From assembly GCF_039555335.1 (NCBI RefSeq), contig NC_092631.1, forward strand, positions 16,053,805-16,117,804: a DNA stretch of 64,000 nucleotides. Direction: 5' to 3'. Below are positions 37,201 to 47,200 of this stretch, in pieces. The stretch's first letter is position 1. Every line of letters starts with the position of its first letter. Below the pieces are notes generated by a model. That model saw only the letters and a list, made by a program, of their open reading frames with translations. It was not told where the DNA came from and did no database searches. This DNA is from Amphiura filiformis. Lineage: Eukaryota > Echinodermata > Ophiuroidea > Amphilepidida > Amphiuridae. A program made the translations under genes and the position numbers.

Positions 37201-40200
37201 CACGTTGGCGCAGCGGTACGGACTCTGCTTTGTAATCGGTGGATTGCGAGTTCGAGCCCCGGCGGTGCCATCGTGTTGTGCTCTTGGGCAAGGCACTTTA
37301 CCTTACTTGCCTCTCTCTACCCAGGGGTAAAATGGGGAGCTGTTATGAATATTGTCCATTGAGCGCCGCCCATAAGGTATGAGCATGCCTTAATTGGGCG
37401 TTGTATGGCAGCTGACATAGTCTAACGACAGTGGAATAAATGTAAAGCGATTTGGTACATGTACACACGTGAAAGGCGCTGTATAAATACCAACAGTTAT
37501 GTTATTTTATTTTAACTATGTAGGTTGTTGGAGAAATAAAGTTTAATCTATGTGGTAAATTAAATATGAGCAAGGTTTTTAAGTCAAGTCAACACATACA
37601 TAACTGACAGCCAGTGAAAAAATTTCACTGACTATCCAGGATTTGAACCTGGGACCTTCGGATCACCGGACCGATGCTCTACCAACTGAGCCGAATAAGT
37701 CAGATGGAGAAGAGCAGTGATGTTATTATCTATGGCCTTCAGTTCAATACCTGCCCTCTATCATCTTCTCATCCAAGAAGCTTTAAGAAAGAGTTTGAAA
37801 TCATTCCGAATTATATTCGAGACGGATTCGGAAATAAATTTAATCTATGTCTTAAATTAAATATGAGAAGGTTTTAAGTCAAGTCAACACATACATAACT
37901 GACAGCCAGTGATAAAATTTCACTGACTATCCAGGATTTGAACCTGGGACCTTCGGATCACCAGCTCAGTTGGTAGAGCATCGGTCCGGTGATCCGAAGG
38001 TCCCAGGTTCAAATCCTGGATAGTCAGTGAAATTTTTTCACTGGCTGTCAGTTATGTATGTGTTGACTTGACTTAAAAACCTTGCTCATATGTAGGTTGT
38101 TGTTGTGGTTGTAACAGCTGTGTTGTTGACATTTCACCGAACGTAGTGTAAACCTTTCGCAGAAACGACCAGCCGGAATATTAAATAAAAACCTTTCTGA
38201 AGAAAAACTTGCCGGAATATAAACAATTATAATACTGTAATACTATCCCTTTAGTTGGTCCTTTCCATGTGAGGACTGGCCGCTAGTTTTAATGTTCGCT
38301 AGTCCAAATATTCACCCAATCTGAAAAATAAGATAGGGGCCAGTAATCCAAAAGTTAAGCAACCACCATGACCACGGCCGTGGCTCCTTTAATGTCAAAA
38401 TACTTCCCTTTGGAAGTTAATAAGGCAATTCATCATGTTTTATGCTCCACAGTCGAAAGCTTAGCTGTTTTAAATGTTAAACAGAAAATGTTCGAATCCT
38501 GTACGCAGGGGGTTTAATTGGCTTGATCAGTTGATGAGATTATGAGGTCAAAACCTGAAAATCTTTCAATTAGGAAACGGATATACCGGGTAGGATGGAT
38601 GCTGAAAGTCAGTATTAACCCTAACACCCCAAAGGTTTTTGGCAACTGGAATGGACAGAACAAGCAAAGAAGCAGTTTTCTCCCATCGGGATTCGAACCC
38701 GAGATCCCTCACATGCCACGCACTAGGTCGGCGACTAGTAGCTACGGCGCTTTCGCTGGCCCGGCCAACAAAAGCGTGCCTATGTATCACTTAAGGTAAT
38801 TATATTATGTAGTATTTTGTAGTACCTGGTAGTGTTAGGTTAAGAGGTGGTTCTCCAGTGGCCGGCCATGTTCTCAATGGGTTGGGTAGATGAGATAAGA
38901 TCCAAATCTGACCAGTGCATTCCACAAAATACATGTATGTTTAGCATTTTAACCAATGATAACATCTTTTGTACAGGTTCCTTTTGCCGCTCTTCCAGTC
39001 GGGTATCGAACCAACGAGAATGAAGTCACTTACCAAGATCTTACCGACCCACTCACCGGTTAGTTCGTACTTGCTCTTACGCATATTGTTTTTGATTTAC
39101 ATAGAACACATAGGCAATAGAAATTTTCACTAATTTCTTTCGACATCTTCCTGCCCGTATTATATGTTGTAGTAACTCTATTCACATTTCTGTTCTTTAA
39201 CAGGCCGAAAAGTCTTCCCTGATAACCTCGACTGCGTAATGTGTTCACGAGATGAAATAGCAGAATTCGGCAGACAATGTGCACAACTAGGCGTACAATA
39301 TCTTGGTCTCTGTTGTGGAAATAACTCTGGATTTACAAGAGCTCTGTCCGAAAGTATCGGAAGAATATCACCGGCGTCTAGATTTAGACCTGATATGTCT
39401 AAATACGTATCTGATCTTCAGAGACGACTGATGTTTCTTCAGAAATTAAAAGAAATTGAGGGTGAAAGCGATGATCAAGAACAGCAAGTAAGCTCTGATG
39501 AGGAAGAACACAAAAATGCAGATTCTGGTAAGGGATTTGATGAACCTGATGAAACTGTTGAACAGGTCAAAGAAAATCAACCTTCAACATCAAACGGACA
39601 GTCGCCGCAACAGAATGGCAAAGAACAAGAAACTAGCGTGCAAAAGTCCACAGAGAAATTGGAGAAAGACGAAAGCGAACAAGTAGCAAACGGCGGAGGA
39701 CATGTACTAAGCTCAGAAATATCACCTCAAGAACCTTCAGGCACGCCTGCTGACGAGTTTGCTATCAGACTTCCGCCACCTCCTGGTGGCTTAAAGAGAA
39801 CAGATTCGAAAAGGAGTCGCTCGTCTCAATCACCGGCAACGTCTGAAAATAACGAGGCAGAAATTCGCTTACCACCTCCTCCTAGTAGTGGGGCAACAAG
39901 AAAAGATTCTAGAAGTCGAAGAAGAAAATCATCATCGTCGTCATCATCGTCTTCCGATAGTGCTCCTGGGAGCAATGATGCGGATTTCCACCTTCCGCCT
40001 CCTCCTGGTTTTGGTGTATCAAATAGAAACAGTGGAGAAGTCGAGTCTGCTGTTTCGGAGGAAGGTAATACCGAGAACAATCAAACCGCGGTTAACGGGA
40101 ATTTGCACCATCCCATTCCTGATCCTGCACCTGATGCTGACAAAGGCTCAACCAATATTGATACTGCAAGCCAAAGTTCTCCGTATCCTGTAATACAAAT

Positions 40201-40738
40201 ACAAGCTAATACAGAGAGTGCTCCTACAGTACAAGAACAACTTGAAGAACAAATTCTTAGAGAGCAAAAAGCTGACAAAAATGTAGAAGAAACATTATCT
40301 CAAAGTACGCCGGTGGAAGCACTTGGGGTTGATTTACAAGAACACCCTGCGCAAAAAGATGACCAACCTTCACTTCACCTCGTGCAGGATAACGTAGACA
40401 ACGAAGGGGAACACGCATCTGCGTCCAGTGGAGATGAAGTTGCATATTCCAGACTTGAGAAAGATGAAGATGACGATGAGGAACAGTCTCAACAAGAGTG
40501 GGCCAGTTTTGCGACAAATACTACCAATGGAAATAATGGCTCTGTGTCAGAGCCACAAATTAACATTGAGGACAATGGTAGTAATTGGGCTAATTTTGAG
40601 TCCAGTAAGCCTAGTGAGGCATCAGAAAATCAATGGGCTGAAATTTCGGCAACCAAAGACAAAACTGATGACACAGAAACAAATGGAGCAGATGGTAATG
40701 GAAGCAGTAAAAGCGGTGCTCCGACAACTGAATTATAA
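31143..40738 (+). CDS. BHMT: betaine-homocysteine S-methyltransferase-like protein with poly-Q head and long acidic tail, 7 exons
   Basis: Exons 31143-31476, 33597-33787, 35633-35827, 36419-36524, 36951-37147, 38977-39058 and 39204-40738; every junction is GT/AG and in frame, giving 879 residues. Residues ~112-440 align with BHMT (S-methyl_trans fold): LLERLRDKEAV, FERRGYLQAGP, ADYVIGETFGHVGEA, ADVVGFNCSTGP and VQYLGLCCGNN. C322, C405 and C406 match the three zinc cysteines (human C217, C299, C300) and E257 matches human E159. BHMT moves a methyl group from betaine to homocysteine, giving methionine and dimethylglycine in the cytosol; that this copy does so is inference. Residues 7-105 are nearly all Gln, in mixed CAG/CAA codons. 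After ~455 the protein is acidic and disordered, with three LPPPP segments and three WA-x-x tryptophans. The usual C-terminal dimer arm is not seen. An in-frame stop precedes the ATG. Confidence 0.93.
31164..31455 (+). repeat. coding CAG/CAA repeat (poly-Gln) in BHMT-like exon 1
   Basis: About 290 bp of mixed CAG and CAA codons, broken by a few Leu, Pro, Lys and His codons. Codon mixing is typical of a poly-Q tract kept at the protein level. Other frames give Ser/Asn-rich shadows. Confidence 0.9.
31477..33596. other. BHMT-like intron 1
   Basis: GTGGGT at 31477 to CATAG at 33596, joining in phase 1 to restore Gly. Carries the foldback at 32427-33262; nothing else is supported. Confidence 0.8.
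32427..33262. mobile_element. foldback element in BHMT-like intron 1
   Basis: The left end GGAATTTACTACCAGCGCCG is the inverse of the right end (CGGCGCTGGTAGTA, then AATTTCC). Arms of roughly 260 bp share TTTTGACAAAACTGCAGCA and ATGTACGTACTGTGTTATGA with clear divergence, around a ~300-bp AT-rich centre. Confidence 0.75.
34448..34885 (+). mobile_element. LINE 3' fragment (end of reverse transcriptase ORF)
   Basis: A plus-strand frame reads YATYGCESWAMTKNDRKRVD, then MWCYRRLLRVTW, ERKLKYFGHIVRKHGG, GKRGRGRPPTSWTNDVK and DRVRWRTLV, ending in a stop at 34864. This is the familiar C-terminal end of non-LTR retrotransposon polymerases (RTE/CR1-like group; exact clade not settled). The 5' part, with the catalytic domains, is absent, as is usual for 5'-truncated insertions. 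A short GA repeat follows (34867-34880). Confidence 0.85.
34952..35143. mobile_element. 192-bp mariner-like MITE
   Basis: It starts CAGGGTGTATCAAAATGATT and ends with the near-inverse AATCATTTTGATATAGCCTG, flanked by TA on both sides (34950-34951, 35144-35145). The end resembles the CAGGGTGT ends of the element at 23720-24964, but the interior differs. Confidence 0.82.
36525..36950. other. BHMT-like intron 4 with a decayed copy of its own 3' end
   Basis: GTAGGT at 36525 to GATAG at 36950, phase 1. About 180 bp before the true acceptor, 36640-36800 repeats the acceptor region. See the duplication entry. Confidence 0.85.
36640..36800 (+). repeat. decayed tandem copy of the exon 5 acceptor region
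   Basis: TTGATTCGAAACTTTCC and TTTTATGATAGGATT (acceptor-like, G at 36770) correspond to TAGATTCGAAACTTTTT and TTTTATGATAGGATT at 36890-36955, at an offset of about 181 bp. After the false acceptor, GGCCTACCAGCTGTAGAATT still resembles the exon 5 start (TTACCAGCTGTAGTGACA) but is disrupted and soon unrelated. Confidence 0.75.
37197..37500 (+). mobile_element. tRNA-derived SINE in BHMT-like intron 5
   Basis: The head is tRNA-like: GGCACGTTGGCGCAGCGGTA with an A box, GAGTTCGAGCCCC as B box and GGCGGTGCCA as the 3' acceptor end. A body with TCTTGGGCAAGGCACTTTAC and CTACCCAGGGGTAAAATGGG follows, a central block I recognise from many metazoan SINEs. The tail (AAGGCGCTGTATAAATACC) resembles tails of LINE-2-mobilised SINEs. 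It begins about 50 bp past exon 5. Confidence 0.85.
37516..37720 (-). repeat. tRNA-like repeat, copy 1 (minus)
   Basis: Read on the minus strand: GGCTCAGTTGGTAGAGCATC (D-arm and A box), GATCCGAAGGTCCCAGG, GGTTCAAATCCTGGATAGTC (T-arm), then TTGACTTGACTTAAAAACCT and a tail. The acceptor stem is poor and no U33 anticodon loop forms cleanly, so I read it as a tRNA-derived SINE rather than a working tRNA. Confidence 0.7.
37843..38095. repeat. head-to-head pair of the same tRNA-like repeat (cruciform-prone)
   Basis: Copy 2 (37843-37963, minus) is cut within the tRNA-like head (…CTTCGGATCACC). It runs directly into copy 3 (37965-38095, plus; AGCTCAGTTGGTAGAGCATC…). The two arms share about 90 bp and meet with no real spacer, giving a long hairpin inside BHMT-like intron 5. 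Confidence 0.8.
38600..38770 (-). mobile_element. tRNA-derived SINE-like element (minus) in intron 5
   Basis: On the minus strand: GGCCGGGCCAGCGAAAGCGC, then a tRNA-like stretch, then the T-arm CGGGTTCGAATCCCGATGGG, then a non-tRNA tail (GGCAACTGG on the plus strand). Good B box, unclear A box. Confidence 0.55.
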
Positions 40739-40964
40739 GATTTGCACCAGGGACTGTTTATGTCATGGAATACCTAGGATATAGCAGGGCATTATTTGTA
40801 TGAACCAGTACGACTAGAACACTCACATTGTGTGCCGATATAATAATATATTTCATATAAAACTATATAATATAACTATAAAACTATAAAACTATTTTAC
40901 AGTAATTTTTAGACCAACTAAATCATGCTGTCTTCTCGTCGCTGCTGCATACGTCTATGTATAT

Positions 40965-40970
40965 ATTAAA
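40965..40970 (+). promoter_or_regulatory. possible polyadenylation signal ATTAAA
   Basis: ATTAAA lies 227 bp past the BHMT-like stop. It is the common variant of AATAAA. A single hexamer in AT-rich DNA is weak evidence. Confidence 0.3.
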
Positions 40971-41770
40971 TTAAAGATACGAGGGTCATTCAAAATATCC
41001 TGCTTCAACATGCAAAGAATAAGATATTTAAATGATGTCCTCTTGAACCCTGCGTGGTTATATGATTGAGATACAATTCGCAGCATGTACAGAGCGAAGG
41101 GAGAGCGAGTGATTTTTTGGCGATTTTGTAGCTGACCTATAACTGAACAAGATTTGTTTAAATCTTTGCTCCGACTACTATTGTTTGGCAAAACGGTCAC
41201 TGACCGACCACATTAAAAATAACGAAAGGAATAAGCGAGACTACAATGATCAATCTAGAATATCGACATCTTATCTAAGCATCATTTTTAACGTATACCT
41301 GTTGATTTCCTTGTACCACCTATATGTCCACCATGAGCACTAGAAAAACCTGTATTGTCCGTCAATTTTTCTCAAATATGGGTCATTCCATATGAAATCA
41401 AGGAGGCGCCCCACCTGACCCCTCAGATTTGCTTTATATTTTAGTCATATGTTGTACCTGTAAAAATATTACAAACCTGCAAATTTGAGGTCTGTAGCTC
41501 TTACGGATTTTCTGTGGCAGCCATTTGAAGTTTGAGTAGGGGGTCTAAATTTGGACCCAAAAGTTGCCCTTTACATAAATTTCATCTTTGGGAGTCTGTG
41601 CCTTCTTTATAAAATGAGAGAGAGGTCTGAAACTTTGTATACACACTAACTGCATGCCCAATTTGTCAAAAAATAAAAAAATAAAAAAATTCTGTAATTG
41701 CGCGTTGTGTCACGGGGTCATTAAATATGCAAGAAAAATAGTATTCAAAATGAAATGGAAATACAAGTAA
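40971..41770. other. 3' flank of the BHMT-like gene, no gene seen
   Basis: 41380-41700 (starting GGGTCATTCCATATGAAATC) has the look of an interspersed repeat but only one copy is in the window. No open frame of note. Confidence 0.4.
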
Positions 41771-44213
41771 CTAGACTTAGCTGTGGTCTAAGACCACGAA
41801 CACAGCCGTGTTGTGACCCCTTAATGACCTTTGACCCCAAAATATATGAAACCCCATAGACATGCATTGGCTAATGTCAATGCACATTAGAACGTGGCAT
41901 CACTATGCCATGTTATTTGTGGCAGAAGGGACATTTTGAAGGGTTTTCGTCTCAGACCGGAAGTGACCCCTTAATGACGTTTGACCCAAAATAAAAAAAT
42001 ACCACATATACACTGAGTAACCACAATTCATATATGAACATACCGTCACTGTCCTTCGTTTTTCTTAGCTAATAAATTTTTTGAAGGTATTTCGTTTTAT
42101 ACCGGAAGTGACCCCTTAATGACCTTTGACCCCAAATCTGTGTACACCCCATATACACTGGGTAACACGAATGCATGTGTGCAAGTGGCGTCACTGTCCT
42201 ACGTAATTTGTGGAAGAAGATGCATTTTATAAGTATAATCTATTTATACCGGAAGTGACCCCTTAATGACCTTTGACCCCAAATTAAAAAATACCACATA
42301 TACACTGGGTAACCACAATTTATGTGTGCATATACCGTTACTGTTCTACGTTTTTCTTAGCTAATAAAAATTTTTGAAGATATTTTGTTTTATACCGGAA
42401 GTGACCCCTTAATGACCTTTGACCCCAAATCTGTGTACACCCCATAGACACTAGGTAATTATAATACATGTGTGCAAGTGGCGTCACTGTCCTACGTAAT
42501 TTGTGGGAGAAGATGCATTTTAAAGGTATTTCGTTTTTATACCGGAAGTGACCCTTAATGACCTTTGACTCCATATAAAAAATATCACATATACACTGGG
42601 TTACTACAACTCATATGTCAACATACCGTTACTGGCCTATGTTTTGTTTAGCTAATAAAAATGTTTGAAGGTATTTCATTTTATACCGGAAGTGACCCCT
42701 TAATGACCTTTGACCCCAAATCTGTGTACACCACATATACACTGGGTAATATCAATGCATGTGTGCTAGTGGCGTCGCTGTCCTACGTAAGTTGTTGGAG
42801 AATATGCATTTTTAGTTGAAATCACGTTTTTGACCCCATGACCTCTGCGTGACCTTTGACCCCATGAGTTTCATGTAACTTGTAGGTGCACAATGAATGA
42901 TCATTGTGACCAAGTTAGGTCAAAATCGATGTAAGCATGTGAGTGCTAGAGCAATGTAAAAATTGACAGAAGAAAGAAGAAGAACTAGACTTAGCTGTGG
43001 TCTAAGACCACGAACACAGCCGTGTTGTGACCCCTTAATGACCTTTGACCCTAAAATATATGAAAACCCCATAGATATTGACTAATGTCAATGTATGTGT
43101 GCACGTGGCATCACTTTGCCATGTTATTTGTGGCAGAAGGGGCATTTTGAAGGTTTCATGTCTCAGACCGGAAGTGACACCTTAATGACCTTTTACCCCC
43201 AAATAAAAAAATACCACGTATACACTGAGTAACATCAATTCATGTGTGAATGTACCGTCTCTGTGCTATATTTTTCTTGGCTGATAAAGTTTTTTGAAGT
43301 TATTTCGTTTAAGTGACCCCTTAATGACCTTTGACCCCAAATCTGTGTACACCCCATTGACACTGGGTAATAACAATGCATGTGTGCAAGTGGCATCACT
43401 GTCCTACGTAATTTGTGGGAGAAGATGTATTTTAAAGGTATTTCGTTTTATACCGAAAATTACCCCTTAATGACCTTTGACCCCAAATAAAAAAATACCA
43501 TATATACATTGGGTAGACATAATTCATGTGTGAACATACCATCACTCTCCTATATTTTTCTTAGCTAATAGAAATTTTTCATGTATTTCGTTTTATACCG
43601 GAAGTGACCCTTAATGACCTTTGACCCCAAATCTGTGTACACCCCATAGACACTGGGTAATAACAATGCATGTGTGCAAGTGGCGTCTCTGTCCTACATA
43701 ATTTGTGGATGAAGATGCATTTTAAAGGTATTTCTTTTTATACCGGAAGTGACCCCTTAATGAGCTTTGACCCCAAATAAAAAAAAATACCACATATACA
43801 TTGGGTGACTGCAGATCATATGTGAACATACCGTTACTGTCCCATGTTTTACTGAGCTAATAAAATTTTTGAAGGTTTTTCGTTTTATACCGGAAGTGAC
43901 CCCTTAATGACCTTTGACCCCAAATCTGTGTACACCTTATAGACACTGGGTAATTACAATGCATGTGTGCAAGTGGCGTTTCTGTCCTACGTAATTTGTA
44001 GGAGAAGGTGCATTTTGAGCTGAAATCACGTTTTTGACCCCTGTGACCCTGCGTGACCTTTGACCCAACAAGTTTCATGTGACATGTAGGGGCACGGTCA
44101 ATGATCATTGTGACCAAGTTAGGTCAAAATCGATGTAAGCATGTGAGTGCTAGAGCAAATGTAATGGTTGACAGAAGAAAGAAAGAAGAAAGAAAGAACC
44201 TGTAAGAAAAAAG

Positions 44214-44243
44214 ACACAGCCGTGACTAACGTCACGGCTGTGT
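44214..44243. repeat. terminal hairpin, subfamily A
   Basis: Arms ACACAGCCGTGAC and GTCACGGCTGTGT with loop TAAC (13-bp stem). Preceded by AACCTGTAAGAAAAAAG, followed by AA and the next unit start. The same hairpin is at 46714-46743, 46769-46798, 52302-52331, 52355-52384, 52411-52440, 56239-56268 and 56293-56322. A 16-bp-stem variant is at 57860-57895. Confidence 0.92.
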
Positions 44244-47200
44244 AACTAGACTTAGCTGTGGTCTAAGACCACGAACACAGCCGTGTTGTGACCCCTTAAT
44301 GACATTTGACCCCAAAATATATGAAAATCCCATAAACATTGGCTAATGTCAACGTATGTGTGCACGTGGCATCACTTTGCCATGTTATTTGTGGCAGAAG
44401 GGGCATTTTGAAGGCTTTTTTGTCTCAGACCAGATGTGACCCCTTAATGACCTTTTACCCCAAATAAAAAATACCACGTATACACTGAGTAACATCAATT
44501 CATGAGTGAATGTACCGTCTCTGTGCTATATTTTTCTTGGCTGATAAAGTTTTTTGAAGTTATTTCGTTTTATACCGGAAGTGACACCTTAATGACATTT
44601 GACCTCAAATCTGTGTACACCCCATAGACACTGAGTAATAACAATGCATGTGTGTAAGTGGCATCACTGTCCTATGTAATTTGTGGGAGAAGATGCATTT
44701 TAAAGGTATTTCGTTTTATACCGGAAATGACCCCTTAATGACCTTTGACCCCAAATAAAAAAATACCATCAATACATTGGGTAAACGCAATTCATGTGTG
44801 AACATACCATCACTCTCCTATGTTTTTCTTAGTTTATACAATTTTTTGAAAATATTTCGATTTATACCGGAAGTGACCCCTTAATGACCTTTGACCCAAA
44901 ATCTGTGTACACCACATTGACACTGGTTAATAACAATGCATGTGTGCAAGTGGTGTCATTGTCCTACGTAATTTGTGGGAGAAGATGCATTTTAAAGGTA
45001 TTTTGTTTTAAACCGGAAGTGACCCCTTAATGACCTTTTGACCCCAAATAAAAAATACCACATGTACATTGGGTAACTGCAATTCAAATGTGAACATACC
45101 GTTACTGTCCTATGTTTTCCTGAGCTAATAAAAAAATTTGAAGATATTCCGTTTTATGCCGGAAGTGACCCCTTAATGACCTTTGACACCAAATATGTGT
45201 ACACCTTATAGACACTGGGTAATTATAATGCATGTGTGCAAGTTGCGTCACTGTCCTACGTAATTTGTAGGAGAAGGTGCATTTTGAGTTGAAATCACGT
45301 TTTTCACCTCTGTGACCCCAGCGTGACCTTTGACCCCACGAGTTTCATGTGACATGTAGGGGCAAGGTCAATGATCATTGTGACGAAGTTAGGTCAAAAT
45401 CGATGTAAGCATGTGAGTGCTAGAGCAAATGTAATGGTTGACAGAAGAAAGAAGAAAGAAGAAAGAAGAAAGAACTAGACTTAGCTGTGGTCTAAGACCA
45501 CGAACACAGCCGTGTTGTGACCCCTTAATGACCTTTGACCCCAAAATATATGAAAACCTCATAGACATTGGCTAATGTCAATGTATGTGTGCACGTGGCA
45601 TCACTTTGCCATGTAATTTGTGGCAGAAGGGCATTTTGAAGGTTTATGTCTCAGACCGGAAGTGACCCCTTAATGACCTTTTACCCCAAATAAAAAAATA
45701 CCACGTATACACTGAGGAACATCAATTTATGTGTGAATGTACCGTCTCTGTGCTATATTTTTCTTGGCTGATAAAACTTTTTGAAGTTATTTCGTTTTAT
45801 ACCGGAAGCGACCCTTAATAACCTTTGACCCCAAATCTGTGAGGACCCCATAGACACTGGATAATAACAATGCATGTGTGTAAGTGGCATCACTGTCCTA
45901 CGTGATTTGTGGGAGAAGATGCATTTTAAAGGTATTTCGTTTTATACCGGAAATTACCCTTAATGACCGTTGACCCCAAATAAAAAAATACCATATATAC
46001 ATTGAGTAAACACAATTCATGTGTGAACATACCATCACTCTCTCAAGATTTTCTTAGCTAATAAAAATTTTTGAAGATATTTCGATTTATACCGGAAGTG
46101 ACCCCTTAATGACCTTTGACCCCAAATCTGTGTACACCCCATAGACACTAGATAATAACAATGCATGTGTGCAAGTGGCGTCACTGTCCTACATAGTCTG
46201 TGGAAGAAGATGCATTTTAAAGGTATTTCGTTTCATACCGGAAGTGACCCCTTAATGAGATTTGACCACAAATAAAAAAAATACCACATATACATTGGGT
46301 GACTGAAGATCATATGCGAACATACCGTTACTGTCCCATGTTTTACTTAGCTAATAAAATTTTTTAAATGTATTTCGTTTTATACCGGAAGTGACCCCTT
46401 AATGACCTTTGACCCCAAATCTGTGTACACCACATAGACACTGGGTAATAACAATTCATGTGTGCAAGTGGCGTCGCTGTCATACGTAAGTCGTGGGAGA
46501 AGATGCATTTTTAGTTGAAATCACGTTTTGACCCTTTGACCTCTGCATGACCTTTGACCCCACAAGTTTCATGTGACATGTAGGGGCACGGTCAATGATC
46601 ATTGTGACCAAGTTAGGTCAAAATCGATGTAAGCGTTTGAGTGCTAGAGCAAATGTAATGGTTGACAGAAAGAAGAAAGAAAGAAGAAAGAAGAAGAACC
46701 TGTAAGAAAAAAGACACAGCCGTGACTAACGTCACGGCTGTGTAAAGAAAGAACCTGTAAGAAAAAAGACACAGCCGTGACTAACGTCACGGCTGTGTAA
46801 CTAGACTTAGCTGTGGTCTAAGACCACGAACACAGCCGTGTTGTGACTCCTTAATCACCTTTGACCCCAAAATATATGAAAACCCCATAGACATTGGCTA
46901 ATGTCAATGCATGTGTCCACGTGGCATCACTTTGCTATGCTTTGTGGCAGAAGGGGCATTTTGAAGGTATATCGTTTTATACCGGAAGTGACCCCTTACT
47001 GACCTTTGACCCCAAGTGTGTGTACACCATATAGACACTATGTTATAACAATGCCTGTGTGCAAGTGGCGTCATTGTCCTACGTAATTTGTGGAAGAAGA
47101 AGCATTTTAAAGGTATTTCGTTTTATACCGGAAATGACCTCTTAATGATCTTTGACCCCAAATAAAATAATACCACATATAAACTGGGTAACCATAATGC

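Noticed and set aside
37597-37700. A functional tRNA (Thr- or Arg-like) on the minus strand
   Set aside because: D- and T-arms are good but the acceptor ends do not pair and the anticodon loop lacks the normal U before the anticodon. The same unit recurs with a shared non-tRNA tail, which fits a SINE-like repeat.
39239-40738. The acidic C-terminal tail as a separate gene
   Set aside because: It lies in the same uninterrupted exon as the BHMT zinc motif CCGNN, with no stop or splice acceptor between.
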